Shown: one piece after another, positions 1 through 8,477 of the stretch
How the letters are laid out: each line of letters starts with the position of its first letter
Position numbering within the stretch: the first letter of the stretch is position 1
Origin: an uncultured Lachnospiraceae bacterium
GTDB lineage: Bacteria; Bacillota; Clostridia; Lachnospirales; Lachnospiraceae
Assembly: GCA_934317845.1 (NCBI GenBank)
Contig: CAKRES010000018.1
Span: 1-60,030, forward strand
Length of the DNA: 60,030 nt
Direction: 5' to 3'
Position numbers and translations under genes: made by a program
The notes under the pieces: model-generated
Databases searched by the model: none
What the model saw: the letters and a program-made list of their open reading frames with translations, nothing else
What the model was told of the DNA's origin: nothing

Positions 1-241
1 GATAAAAATCACCATAATAATTGAGGTCAGCGTTGCAATCGCAATCGGAGAAATGGTATGTGCATAGAACACTTCCATTACCTTCATCGCTGACAACACA
101 TTCAGCTTTTACATCATTGTCTTCAAGCACATACATAGTTCCTTTTTCAAGATAGCGATCAACCATGCTCTCCTGTTCATCAGCTAATAACAATAATGAT
201 ATAAACTGCTTTTTATTTTCGTTAACTTCTCGAATTTTCAT
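1..241 (-). pseudogene. GNAT acetyltransferase, N-terminal remnant
   Basis: The minus-strand frame starts MKIREVNENKKQF and runs to the window edge. The first ~57 residues (through DRYLEKGTMYVLE and VVSDEGNG) match the N-terminal half of a common GNAT N-acetyltransferase. Right after EGNG, where the acetyl-CoA-binding core should follow, the sequence becomes unlike GNAT, and a neighbouring frame there encodes a hydrophobic stretch (VFYAHTISPIAIATLTSII). This looks like a deletion junction joining the start of a GNAT to the inside of another gene, but the window ends before it can be resolved. An upstream in-frame ATG at 268 is possible; no good RBS is seen. Confidence 0.55.
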
Positions 242-344
242 ACAACTTGTTACTCCATCAATTGCCATCTATTTTACTTCATCAAACAGGAATTTATTAT
301 CCTTATAAATTCCGATTTCTCAGTTTCTATTATACTTATACCAG

Positions 345-654
345 CTAAATCGCATATCCATTTTCTGTAACACAATAGTCAAACCACAGTTGCCGGTCAA
401 TCCAGCTTACCGCTTTGACCTCCAGAAAATTTTGAAATAACTCATCAGGTTTTCGTTATAATCTTTCTCAGAAAAATATTTATTGGTACATAGAATTTCA
501 TATGTAACACCACCATGGAAAGTGCTTCCTTTAAAAAATCACCACTGAACTGCTGACCAATGACTCTTCCAACATAATTCATTGCGTATTGCGCTTTCCC
601 TTTATACCATCTTAACGTTTTAATTTTCAATATTCGGATTGACATTCCTTCCAC
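345..654 (-). pseudogene. decayed gene of unknown function (several frameshifts)
   Basis: A coding-like protein can be followed only by changing frame. It begins MEGMSIRILKIKTLRWYKG in one frame (from 654). It continues as YEILCTNKYFSEKDYNE in a second frame near 505-450. It then runs as PDELFQNFLEVKAVSWIDRQ and WFDYCVTENGYAI in a third frame, with a stop at 345-347. Protein-like composition in successive frames without gaps suggests a once-intact gene broken by small indels. I do not recognise the family. It lies between another broken gene and the XRE-fusion gene, so this end of the window seems to be a decaying accessory patch. Confidence 0.4.
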
Positions 655-707
655 TATATTGTATCATCTGTTTATGAGAAGAAATGGGTTTTTTGTCTGG
701 TAAGCGA

Positions 708-1589
708 TTATTCGCCGAGAGAGTTGCTCGTTTCTTTTTTTATGTCTATGATATCATATAAGTACATCTTTCCATCGTTTGCATGTCTTATTAACAGAGA
801 TGCATGAAAAACATTATATCTTGCTATATTTCCATTGTCATCATACACAGGTATTGCAAAATACGAATTATATCTATACCAGCCACTTTTTGCATCTCTT
901 TTATGTTTTAATTCCTGATTTTTTCGAAAATGCTGTCCAGATGCAGTCTCTATTATCTCCGGCAATCCTGAGGCAGCATTTGCTTTCGCTTTCGCTTTTG
1001 TTCCTTTAATGCTATGTGTATATTTCGATCCACTATACTCACCTGGCAGATCAGATCCGATATATATCACATCGCCAGTAGACGCCACCTTATAAAAGTC
1101 ACCGACATATTCTTTCAAATACGCCCGCACTTCCTTCCAATTGATGGAACGTTTTCCCTTAAACCGGATATCGTTAATCACCACAATATTATTTCCATCA
1201 ATGTCCTGAATGACAGAAACATTCCGTTGCTGTTTCCTAGACTGACTGCTATCGTTGATCTGCTTGCAGACATCAAGAAGTGCAAGGTAACTGATCATTC
1301 TTCGTCTGCTCTCTGCATCTGATCGCCGGTACAATTCCACTATATCATTTTCACCTGCTACATAATCTATGTGGGCAGTCCGTTCCGCATTTTCTTCATT
1401 GAAAAGCAAATCCGCAAGCGTCATATCCAGTGCCTTGCATATAGACACCAGTTTATCCGCCTGTGGATTAATCTGTTTCTTCCGCCAATCACTAATTGTG
1501 CTGGTCGCAATACCAGTTCTTCTGGATAATTCCATCTGGCTCATATGTAATTCTTCAAGTCTTGCAAATATTCTCTCATATATCTTCAT
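708..1589 (-). CDS. XRE-family HTH regulator fused to a PBECR/MuF-type toxin-like domain
   Basis: 293 aa. Residues ~1-65 form an XRE/Cro helix-turn-helix (ELSRRTGIATSTISDWRKK). Residues ~65-130 are a helical linker. Residues ~130-290 form a compact domain with KYTHSIKGTKAKAKANAA, WYRYNSYFAIPVYDDNGNI, NVFHASLLIRHANDGKMYL and a final DIIDIKKETS. I associate this C-terminal pattern with phage MuF / PBECR (Barnase-EndoU-ColicinE5/D-RelE-like) nuclease domains found at toxin C-termini. That assignment is from memory of the family, so it is moderate. A purine-rich RBS (GGAAAGGAT) precedes the ATG. The gene has its own promoter with a dyad over the start region (see 1621-1664), fitting autorepression. 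It could alternatively be a phage-type repressor with an unrelated sensing domain. Confidence 0.7.
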   Translation of the reverse strand: MKIYERIFARLEELHMSQMELSRRTGIATSTISDWRKKQINPQADKLVSICKALDMTLADLLFNEENAERTAHIDYVAGENDIVELYRRSDAESRRRMISYLALLDVCKQINDSSQSRKQQRNVSVIQDIDGNNIVVINDIRFKGKRSINWKEVRAYLKEYVGDFYKVASTGDVIYIGSDLPGEYSGSKYTHSIKGTKAKAKANAASGLPEIIETASGQHFRKNQELKHKRDAKSGWYRYNSYFAIPVYDDNGNIARYNVFHASLLIRHANDGKMYLYDIIDIKKETSNSLGE

Positions 1590-1925
1590 GATGCAATATC
1601 CTTTCCTCTACCTTTTCATTTCCGATTTTTCGGATATTGTATCATGAATAATCTCTTTCATCAATACTCTAACAGCCCTACAAATACCAACATTCCTATT
1701 GTCAACACGCACAAATCGCTCATTATAAACAATATTCTATTTTGGTTTTCATCTTTGCTCTCCTTCGTAAGACTAAACTTACCTTGTCGGCGAAAAGTGC
1801 ATACTTTATAATATTTTCTTACTGCATCATAATATGTATTGAAAACAATTTCAACATAACATATGGACGTATCAGACATGAATACAATCCGTTCTATATC
1901 TCACCTCACATGATTCGATGTCTTT
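1590..1925. other. intergenic stretch; doubtful small ORF
   Basis: Apart from the promoter and operator at 1621-1664, the only candidate is a minus-strand 72-codon frame (1661-1879). It ends in a hydrophobic segment (VLTIGMLVFVGLLEY) that could be one membrane helix. No convincing RBS is seen, and its 3' end overlaps the -35 of the neighbouring promoter, so I do not call it a gene. Confidence 0.3.
1621..1664 (-). promoter_or_regulatory. promoter and dyad operator of the XRE-fusion gene
   Basis: On the minus strand: -35 TTGATG (1659-1664), 17-bp spacer, -10 TACAAT (1636-1641). Immediately downstream is a perfect inverted repeat TCCGA-N4-TCGGA (1621-1634), where the transcript should start. 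A dyad at this position is the usual site of autorepression by an XRE protein; that link is inferred. Confidence 0.65.
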
Positions 1926-2591
1926 TCAAAGCGTCCGGATCAGCTGGCGGTTCTGTATGAGTTGCAGGATCATGGTAACTCCACCTGCCGCATAGAATAG
2001 CCAGACGATCCCTGTACTTTCCTTTCCCTGCATCATTGCGTTGGCATCAAATAGTGCAAACACCGCCAGATTCCAGAGCAGGCTGCTGATATATATGATC
2101 TTTCCTCTTTTTTTCTGCGGATAGCTGCTGCCAAAGATCTGTGTATGCCACCAGCCAAGCGTCAGCCAGAACAGGAAGAATGCATAACAGAAAAGAGCCA
2201 GTGCTGTGATCCCGCCCGGTACTGCCACGTATTTTTTATGCAAGCATACGCATTTTATAAGGAGTACACCTGCTTCCATGACTATGCTGATCCCAAAGAG
2301 CACCAGTGCAAAGAGCAGGGCATGCTTACAGATATAGCTTTGCACTGCGTTTTTTTTACCTGGATCTGTTTTGAATGGAAGATAGGAAAAGAAGGGAGCG
2401 CGTTTGGTTTTGGCTGGGAACAATAAAAAAAAGAGCACTGCCACCACCGCCTTGACGCTATAGAGTGTCGTATAGCTTAGCGGATCGGAAAATACGCTCA
2501 CAAAGGAAAAGTAAAACATGGCTCCGGCAAAGAAAAACCAGCGAAGCTTTGACCACTCCAAAAGGACTTCTTTTAAGATTCGTTTTGACAT
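1926..2591 (-). CDS. multi-pass membrane protein, probable ABC permease partner
   Basis: 221 aa if started at MSKRILKEVL, the ATG directly preceded by AGGAGGAAACAG; upstream codons give a longer but RBS-less form. Hydrophobic segments lie at about residues 20-40, 48-65, 90-115, 130-155, 175-190 and 195-215, i.e. about six membrane helices. Its start lies 13 nt after the stop of the ATPase-like gene upstream, so the pair should be co-translated. No sequence motif identifies a substrate. By size and pairing it resembles the membrane subunit of an ABC-2-type exporter, but its partner has a degenerate nucleotide site, so transport is uncertain. Confidence 0.6.
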   Translation of the reverse strand: MSKRILKEVLLEWSKLRWFFFAGAMFYFSFVSVFSDPLSYTTLYSVKAVVAVLFFLLFPAKTKRAPFFSYLPFKTDPGKKNAVQSYICKHALLFALVLFGISIVMEAGVLLIKCVCLHKKYVAVPGGITALALFCYAFFLFWLTLGWWHTQIFGSSYPQKKRGKIIYISSLLWNLAVFALFDANAMMQGKESTGIVWLFYAAGGVTMILQLIQNRQLIRTL

Positions 2592-2604
2592 CTGTTTCCT
2601 CCTT

Positions 2605-3543
2605 TTATTCATACGGACTTTCAAACGGCAGCCGCTTTTTTTCGGTGGTATCTGTAAAAGCTGCCTCCTGCTTCCATTTGGTATCCGGTATTTTTTTATA
2701 TTTCGAGGTTACCTTTAAAAGTATTTCCTCTCCAAATAAATACTGCCCGGTCTCTTTATGGTACGCATGAAAAAAGGAAAGAAGCTCGGTAAGCGTAAGC
2801 TTTCTTGCTCCATAAAGGTATGACAGCCGCTCACTGTTTTTAAAATACATCGTCACGTTCCGGGCAACCGCATGGGATAACAAAAGCTCTTCCTCATACT
2901 GCTGCTTCAGATATTGATATTTCGCTTCCTCCACCGTAAGGCAGCGGTAAGCGTCCAGCAGCGCATCACAGGCTCCTGCATAGATCTGCTTTCCCTGCTC
3001 TACGATCACAATCTGATCAAGGACAAAGGACAGCTCATGACAAAAAAGCAGCACGGCTCGCTCCTTATATTCTTCCAGCAATGCAGCGATCCCCTCCCGG
3101 TACTGTGGTGATGCTTCCTTTTCATAGAGTGTTTCGTCAACTGTAAGAATCAGGATCTCTGCCTTACGGCTAAGTGCGACCGCAAGAGAATAAAGCGTTT
3201 GCTTTTCCCGACTGTAAGCAGATAACGGCTGATCCGGCAAAAGCTGAAACCGTTCTACCCACGCAAAAAATGCTTCTTCGTCAAATTCCGGATAAGCACA
3301 GCAGATAAGCTGCTCATTTTCCTGCCCGGTAAGTGACTTCACATAGGGAGTCTCTGTCAGCACATACGCCGCTTTTTTCTTCTGCTCCTCACTCATTCCA
3401 CAAAGCAGATCGTGAAGCAGCGTGCCCATCTCCCGTTTGGAAACACCGGCAAATCCGGTAACCTGCCCCTGCTTCATTGGAATCCGCAGAGATTCCTGCA
3501 GCCAGTCTCCCTTCCGCCTTGGTGCCTTTAAGGTAAGCTCCAT
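2605..3543 (-). CDS. degenerate ABC ATPase-like protein
   Basis: 312 aa, start supported by GGAGGAATACCG before ATG. The ABC fold can be followed in order, but each signature is altered. The Walker A region reads GFAGVSKREMGTLL instead of GxxGxGKS/T. The LSGGQ position reads LSAYSREKQ. Walker B reads EILILTVDET, followed by a switch-like LLFCHELSFV. Residues ~200-312 form an extra C-terminal part. Such losses imply weak or absent ATP hydrolysis; a regulatory or structural role next to the membrane protein at 1926-2591 is inferred. It follows rsmI by only 12 nt, so it is the tail of the replication/modification operon. Confidence 0.6.
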   Translation of the reverse strand: MELTLKAPRRKGDWLQESLRIPMKQGQVTGFAGVSKREMGTLLHDLLCGMSEEQKKKAAYVLTETPYVKSLTGQENEQLICCAYPEFDEEAFFAWVERFQLLPDQPLSAYSREKQTLYSLAVALSRKAEILILTVDETLYEKEASPQYREGIAALLEEYKERAVLLFCHELSFVLDQIVIVEQGKQIYAGACDALLDAYRCLTVEEAKYQYLKQQYEEELLLSHAVARNVTMYFKNSERLSYLYGARKLTLTELLSFFHAYHKETGQYLFGEEILLKVTSKYKKIPDTKWKQEAAFTDTTEKKRLPFESPYE

Positions 3544-3555
3544 CGGTATTCCTCC

Positions 3556-4401
3556 TTACTCTTCAGCTAAAAGCAGTGCCTGATAGATGTCCCGTTTGGA
3601 ACAGCCCCGATCCTTTGCCGCCTGCTTCATGGCATCTTTTTTACTAAACCCTTGCGAAAGATAATAATCCACATGCTCTGAAATACTCATCTTCTCCCAC
3701 TCGTTAATGGATTCCTGTTTCAGCTCCTCATAACTTTTTCCGGCTATCACCAGCACATATTCGCCGCGCGGCTCCTCGCTTTCATAGTATGCGGCCGCCT
3801 CAGAAAAAGTCGTAAGCACGACTTTTTCATGGCGTTTGGTAAGCTCCTTTGTGATCGTGACCTCGCGGTCACCGAGCGTTTCCAATAACTCCCGAAGCGT
3901 GCGGAGCAAACGGTGTGGAGCCTCATAAAGCACGATCGTACGTGTTTCGTTGACAAGCTCATGAAGTACCTGTCTGCGCTCCTTTTTATCCGCCGGCAAA
4001 AAGGCTTCAAACGCAAAACGTCTGGTACTTTTGCCTGACAGTGTCAGAGCCGTCACCGCGGCACAGGCACCGGGAAGCGAGGTAACTAAAACGCCTGCCG
4101 CATGGCACTGGCGGCAAAGCTCCTCTCCGGGATCGGATATACCCGGCGTTCCGGCATCCGTGATCAACGCCACATCTTTGCCCTCTAACATTTTTTCCAC
4201 CAGATATTTTGCTTTTTCCACCTTGTTGTATTCATGGTAGCTCGTCATCGGCGTCTTGATCTCAAAATGATTTAACAGCTTAATGCTGTTTCTCGTATCC
4301 TCTGCTGCGATCAGATCCACTTCTTTTAACGTCCTCACTACACGGTATGTCATATCCTCCAAATTGCCGATCGGTGTCGCACACAAATATAATTGTCCCA
4401 T
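3556..4401 (-). CDS. rsmI: 16S rRNA (cytidine1402-2'-O)-methyltransferase RsmI
   Basis: 281 aa, the usual length. RsmI uses SAM to 2'-O-methylate C1402 of 16S rRNA in the decoding centre. Diagnostic stretches: LYLCATPIGNLEDMTYR at the N-terminus, AAEDTRNSIKLLNHF, the glycine-rich LITDAGTPGISDPGEEL, SLPGACAAVTAL, and LYEAPHRLLRTL. RBS AGGAGAAGGACG before ATG. It lies 14 nt downstream of the trmN6-like gene, keeping the Firmicute order. An RsmH paralogue, which N4-methylates the same base, lies at 38659-39720. Confidence 0.95.
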   Translation of the reverse strand: MGQLYLCATPIGNLEDMTYRVVRTLKEVDLIAAEDTRNSIKLLNHFEIKTPMTSYHEYNKVEKAKYLVEKMLEGKDVALITDAGTPGISDPGEELCRQCHAAGVLVTSLPGACAAVTALTLSGKSTRRFAFEAFLPADKKERRQVLHELVNETRTIVLYEAPHRLLRTLRELLETLGDREVTITKELTKRHEKVVLTTFSEAAAYYESEEPRGEYVLVIAGKSYEELKQESINEWEKMSISEHVDYYLSQGFSKKDAMKQAAKDRGCSKRDIYQALLLAEE

Positions 4402-4415
4402 CGTCCTTCTCCTTT

Positions 4416-5171
4416 TTATGCTCCGTTTCGCGGCTTTCCATAAATTTCGTAAATCTCATCCGAATAAATGCCGACATCCTTGTAAATGATCAGTGGCGGT
4501 GCCACCTTCATCATCGGACGTCCTCCCTTGACTCCCCCGATCAATACCATTGACGGCTCCTTGTCCACATAGGAATGTACCAGACGCATCTGTTTTGGCT
4601 CAATGCCATACTGTTTCATCAAAGTGATGATCTCCGGGAGACGAAATGGCTTATGTACCATATAAAACCGTCCATTTGGTTTTAGTAGCCGGGAGGCTGC
4701 ACCTACCACATCCTCCAGATCCACCAGCACCTCATGCCGGGCGATCGTCTTCGGTTCATAATCATTTTTTAAAGAACCATTTGATGGCATATAAGGAGGG
4801 TTGGAAGTCACCACTTCAAAAGAAGCTGCATCAAACAGTGACGCAGCTTCCTTTATATCACCTTCTACGATATGCACCTGCTTCTCAATCCCGTTTAACA
4901 GCACCGACCGCTTTGCCATCTGTGCACTGTCCGATTGGATCTCAAGCCCTGTAAAATCTCCCTTTCCATCCGTGATCGCATGCAATAAAATTGGAATGAT
5001 CCCTGTTCCGGTGCCAAGATCCATCACGTGATCTCCCGGTTTTACCAGCGCATAGTGGGAAAGCAGGACCGCATCTACTCCAAAACAAAACCGTTTCGGA
5101 TCCTGAATGATGCGGTATCCTTTTGTCATCAGATCATCGATCCGCTCGTTTGGTTTTTTTTCTGTCTGCAT
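4416..5171 (-). CDS. trmN6: tRNA1(Val) adenine-N6 methyltransferase-like (YabB/TrmN6)
   Basis: 251 aa from MQTEKKPNERIDDL, whose GGAGTAGG RBS overlaps the ricT stop; a longer in-frame start lacks an RBS. It is a class I SAM methyltransferase: the motif I region is HVMDLGTGTGIIPILL (~residues 37-52), and the catalytic SNPPYMPSNG (NPPY) near residue 125 is typical of enzymes methylating exocyclic amines of adenine. Family knowledge points to A37 of tRNA1(Val); the exact tRNA substrate in Firmicutes is less certain. It sits between ricT and rsmI as in Bacillus yabB. Confidence 0.85.
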   Translation of the reverse strand: MQTEKKPNERIDDLMTKGYRIIQDPKRFCFGVDAVLLSHYALVKPGDHVMDLGTGTGIIPILLHAITDGKGDFTGLEIQSDSAQMAKRSVLLNGIEKQVHIVEGDIKEAASLFDAASFEVVTSNPPYMPSNGSLKNDYEPKTIARHEVLVDLEDVVGAASRLLKPNGRFYMVHKPFRLPEIITLMKQYGIEPKQMRLVHSYVDKEPSMVLIGGVKGGRPMMKVAPPLIIYKDVGIYSDEIYEIYGKPRNGA

Positions 5172-5175
5172 AGTC

Positions 5176-6105
5176 CTACTCCAGCTTTGACTCTCCGGCA
5201 TCTTCTAATGCTTTCAACTCTTTCATATCCACATCGTCTTTTTTTCCATTTTTATGGTTTCCGGTAAACTTCTTGCCATTTTTATTTTTCCGTGGTTTAA
5301 AGCTTAAATCCTCCACCTTATATTCCACGATCTCTTTTTCATCCTCGTCGTTCGTGATGATCACTTTCACTTTCTGGCGCAGCACGCTCACACTCTGCAC
5401 ATCCCCCGTGTAACCATCATTTGTCTTCACGCGGTCCCCGACATTTGGCAGCTTACTATTTAAATATTCATAGGTTTCCTGCTCATTTTTCAAGCAACAC
5501 ATCAGACGTCCACACACACCACTGATCTTGGATGGATTCAGAGAAAGATTCTGCTCCTTTGCCATCTTGATCGATACACTTGCAAATTCAGACAGATACG
5601 TGTTACAGCAAAACGGTCTGCCACAGATACCAAGCCCACCAAGCAGCTTTGCCTCATCACGCACACCGACCTGCCGCAGCTCGATACGTGTGCGGAATTC
5701 ATTTGCCAGATCTCTTACCAGCTCACGGAAATCCACACGTCCATCCGCCGAAAAATAAAACAAAAGCTTATTATTGTCAAAAGTATATTCCGCCTCTATG
5801 AGCTTCATATTAAGCTTATGTCTGGCGATCTTTTTCAGACAAATATCAAATGCCCGCTTGCATTTTTCTTCATTGCTTTTCTGCTGGGCATCGTCCTCTT
5901 TTGTCGCGATCCTTATGATCGGTTTTAAAGTAGCAACCACTTCCCCTTCTCCGATCGACCTGCGCCCCATTACAACGGAACCGTACTCCACTCCACGGAT
6001 AGTTTCCACGATCACGTGATCGCCCTTTTTCACATCCATTGTAAGCGGATCGAAATAATATATTTTCCCATTGGTCCGAAAACGAACACCAATTACCTCT
6101 ACCAT
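5176..6105 (-). CDS. ricT: PSP1-domain protein RicT (YaaT), Y-complex subunit
   Basis: 309 aa. In Bacillus RicT joins YlbF and YmcA in a complex binding Fe-S clusters that promotes RNase Y-dependent mRNA maturation and affects sporulation. The PSP1 C-terminal region contains the cysteine-rich LGGLGICGRPFCCNTYL and SGVCGRLMCCLKNEQ, the likely cluster ligands. The last ~50 residues are a charged, lysine-rich tail. RBS AAAGGAGACAGAAT. Stop and next start are interleaved with the trmN6-like gene, so the two are translationally coupled. Confidence 0.93.
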   Translation of the reverse strand: MVEVIGVRFRTNGKIYYFDPLTMDVKKGDHVIVETIRGVEYGSVVMGRRSIGEGEVVATLKPIIRIATKEDDAQQKSNEEKCKRAFDICLKKIARHKLNMKLIEAEYTFDNNKLLFYFSADGRVDFRELVRDLANEFRTRIELRQVGVRDEAKLLGGLGICGRPFCCNTYLSEFASVSIKMAKEQNLSLNPSKISGVCGRLMCCLKNEQETYEYLNSKLPNVGDRVKTNDGYTGDVQSVSVLRQKVKVIITNDEDEKEIVEYKVEDLSFKPRKNKNGKKFTGNHKNGKKDDVDMKELKALEDAGESKLE

Positions 6106-6117
6106 ATTCTGTCTCCT

Positions 6118-7122
6118 TTATTTCATCCATTTCAAATGTTCCTTGATACGGAACAGCAAAAGCTCCAATGCCGCCTCCAGCGAAACATTGGCATTTAACC
6201 GCACCTTTGTATTATCAATGGCACGGATGATATCCTCGATCCCTTCATAGGAAATATATTTTGCCTGGCTGTTCAGCGTGCTGTAATATTCACGAAAGAT
6301 CAGCTTGTTCGGATTCTTCGTTACCTTGACAAGTAAAACATCCCGAAACCACATGCTCATCACATCCAGATAATCATCCATTAAAATCTTGTGCTTTGCC
6401 GCCTCTTTCACGGAAAAGATCATCTCCGGAATATCCCATTCCGGAATATGTTTCACCATATGCAGGCACATCTCCTTGATCTCCTGAAACTCCTCGGATT
6501 CCACGGCACGGCACGCCTTTCCGATATTGCCATACGCATACTCTGTCGCAAAACGCAGCTCCTCTTTGGAAAGCGTATAATGCTGCTCTAAATAGTCATA
6601 CACCTTGCGGTTATCTACCGGCTTTACGGTAAGCTTTACACTACGGCTCAAGATCGTTGGCAGAAAACGTCCGGCATTGGTGGCAAGCAGCATGATCACG
6701 CCATACGCCGGCGGCTCTTCAAACGTTTTTAACAGAGCGTTCTGCGCCTCATTTGTCATCAATTCCGCATCCGGCACGATATAGATCTTACGTCTGCCGT
6801 TGTATGGTTTAATGTCAATATCATTGACGATCTGGGTACGCACATCATCCACACCGATCGTCGATACACTTTTATGCGTCACTGTTATAATGTCCGGATG
6901 GTTCATGGAATCCGCCTGTATACAGGAATGGCATACCCCACAGGCAGTTCCGTCGCCCTTCTCACACTGGATCATCTTGGCAAATGCATACGCCAGTGTT
7001 TTTTTACCGCAGCCTGCTTCCCCTTCAAAAATATACGCATGGCTGACCTTATCCTGCGCAATTGCAGTTTTAAAATGCTCCTTGATCTGCTCTTCCCCGA
7101 TAATATCATCTAGTTTTAACAT
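6118..7122 (-). CDS. holB: DNA polymerase III delta' subunit (clamp loader)
   Basis: 334 aa from MLKLDDIIGEEQI; AGGAGG sits 8 nt before this ATG, while the upstream GTG alternative lies inside the RBS. The AAA+ clamp-loader fold shows FEGEAGCGKKTLA (Walker A-like), the four-cysteine zinc module CEKGDGTACGVCHSC, PDAELMTNEAQNALLKTFEE and a sensor region ILSRSVKLTV. With the other loader subunits it opens the sliding clamp at the replication fork. The gene is 22 nt from yaaR and 12 nt from ricT in one operon. Confidence 0.93.
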   Translation of the reverse strand: MLKLDDIIGEEQIKEHFKTAIAQDKVSHAYIFEGEAGCGKKTLAYAFAKMIQCEKGDGTACGVCHSCIQADSMNHPDIITVTHKSVSTIGVDDVRTQIVNDIDIKPYNGRRKIYIVPDAELMTNEAQNALLKTFEEPPAYGVIMLLATNAGRFLPTILSRSVKLTVKPVDNRKVYDYLEQHYTLSKEELRFATEYAYGNIGKACRAVESEEFQEIKEMCLHMVKHIPEWDIPEMIFSVKEAAKHKILMDDYLDVMSMWFRDVLLVKVTKNPNKLIFREYYSTLNSQAKYISYEGIEDIIRAIDNTKVRLNANVSLEAALELLLFRIKEHLKWMK

Positions 7123-7144
7123 CGCTGTCACCTCCTAATGCCCA

Positions 7145-7588
7145 TCAGGTGGAAATATCCAACAATAATCCCCTGATGTCATCTACCTTTTGTAATATCG
7201 CAATGTGATCCTTCTCTTCCTTCATCAATTCCTGTGCCAGATCATCGAGGTTCTGGTCCACCTTTTTGATGATCCCATAGACACGGTGGCGTCCTCTCCG
7301 GTCCAGAAAGTTCTCGCGGGAAAACTGATGGGAATTGCTGACCACTTCATTCACAAATTCTTTGATCGTCGAACGGTATTTTCTCATATCCTTAATATCC
7401 ATATGTTTGGCGATCTTGTTACCCTGCTCCTCAATATCCTTCATCAAAGAGGACAGCTTCTGTGCCAGATCATCCTTTTTGATGTTGCTGATCAAGGTGA
7501 ATTTGAATCCATTATCCACTTCCTGATTCTTCGGTGCGGTGCTGCTCGTTGCAGCCGCCGCTTTCATATCATTAATCTTTAAGTCCAT
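7145..7588 (-). CDS. yaaR: YaaR-family protein (DUF327)
   Basis: 147 aa, mostly helical and highly charged, with KYRSTIKEFVNEVVSNSHQF and the RGRHRVYGIIKKVDQNLDDL stretch that marks the YaaR/DUF327 family. Its biochemical role is unknown; its place between tmk and holB is conserved in Firmicutes. RBS AGAGAGGGAAGAT before ATG. No signal peptide or membrane segment. Confidence 0.88.
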   Translation of the reverse strand: MDLKINDMKAAAATSSTAPKNQEVDNGFKFTLISNIKKDDLAQKLSSLMKDIEEQGNKIAKHMDIKDMRKYRSTIKEFVNEVVSNSHQFSRENFLDRRGRHRVYGIIKKVDQNLDDLAQELMKEEKDHIAILQKVDDIRGLLLDIST

Positions 7589-7657
7589 ATCTTCCCTCTC
7601 TTTGCTCTGCGAACAGTTCTTTCCTCACTACTTCTATCGGCACAAAAGAAACGTTTT

Positions 7658-8272
7658 CTAAAGAAGGGTACGAAGCTTTTGAAGCAGAATATCCCGGATC
7701 TGCTCTTTCTGCTGCATGGCATCCACTAAAATGATGCGCTCCTGTCCCTTTGCCAATGTCCGGTAGCCCTCTGCCACCTGCTCGTGAAAAGAAAGAGTCT
7801 CTAACTCCATCCGGTCAAGTGCATGCTGCTTGTCCTTGCGTCGGATCCCCTCTTCTGCCGGAAGATCAAGCAAAAATGTCACATCCGGAGTCAGTCCATG
7901 CAGAGCATAGGAATTGACCTGATAGACCGTATCGATCCCAAGTCCTCTGGCAATGCCCTGATAGACTGCAGAGCTGTCTACAAAACGATCGCAGATGACG
8001 ATCTTTCCTGCTTCCAGTGCGGGTTTAATAACCTCCGAGACAAGCTGCGCTCTGGCAGCCGCATAAAGAAGCATCTCCGTCACATCATCCATTTCCCGGT
8101 TGTCCTTATCTAAGATCACTTCCCGGATCTGTTCGCTGATCTTCGTTCCGCCAGGTTCCCGGCAAAGGATCACTTCGTAACCCGTTTCCTCTAAAAATTC
8201 TTTTATATAGGCAATCTGGGTGGACTTTCCGCAGCCGTCCGGTCCCTCCAGACTGATCAATAATCCCTTCAT
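7658..8272 (-). CDS. tmk: thymidylate kinase
   Basis: 204 aa, normal length. It phosphorylates dTMP to dTDP. The P-loop LEGPDGCGKST is at residues 8-18, the substrate/DRX motif ICDRFVDSSAVYQG near 95, and a TPDVTFLLDLPAEEG region near 130. RBS GAGGATTTACG. It is the first gene of the minus-strand operon reaching to ~1.9 kb and is divergent from tyrA. A likely extended -10 (TGGTATGAT) lies near 8325. Confidence 0.95.
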   Translation of the reverse strand: MKGLLISLEGPDGCGKSTQIAYIKEFLEETGYEVILCREPGGTKISEQIREVILDKDNREMDDVTEMLLYAAARAQLVSEVIKPALEAGKIVICDRFVDSSAVYQGIARGLGIDTVYQVNSYALHGLTPDVTFLLDLPAEEGIRRKDKQHALDRMELETLSFHEQVAEGYRTLAKGQERIILVDAMQQKEQIRDILLQKLRTLL

Positions 8273-8376
8273 CGTAAATCCTCAACTATCCTATCCTGTT
8301 TTTGCTCATTGCGTCTTAGCTTTATCATACCACATTCCATAAAATCTGACTACCAAAAACCACAGCCGCCGAAAAA

Positions 8377-8394
8377 AACGCCCTCCGGTGTTTT
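8377..8394. other. small hairpin between divergent tmk and tyrA promoters
   Basis: AACGCC-CTCC-GGTGTT forms a 6-bp stem (one G-U pair on the plus RNA). It is flanked by a run of A on the left and T on the right, so it resembles a weak bidirectional terminator. It lies just upstream of the tyrA -35, perhaps insulating the two promoters. Confidence 0.3.
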
Positions 8395-8416
8395 ATCACT
8401 TTAAAGCAAAAAAGTG

Positions 8417-8445
8417 TTGAATCCCCTTTTTAAATGCGGTACAAT
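8417..8445 (+). promoter_or_regulatory. tyrA promoter
   Basis: TTGAAT (8417-8422), 17-bp spacer, TACAAT (8440-8445), 32 nt before the start codon; good sigma-A match. Confidence 0.7.
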
Positions 8446-8477
8446 GAAAACCAGAAAAAGAAAAGGAGTGTGTGGAT

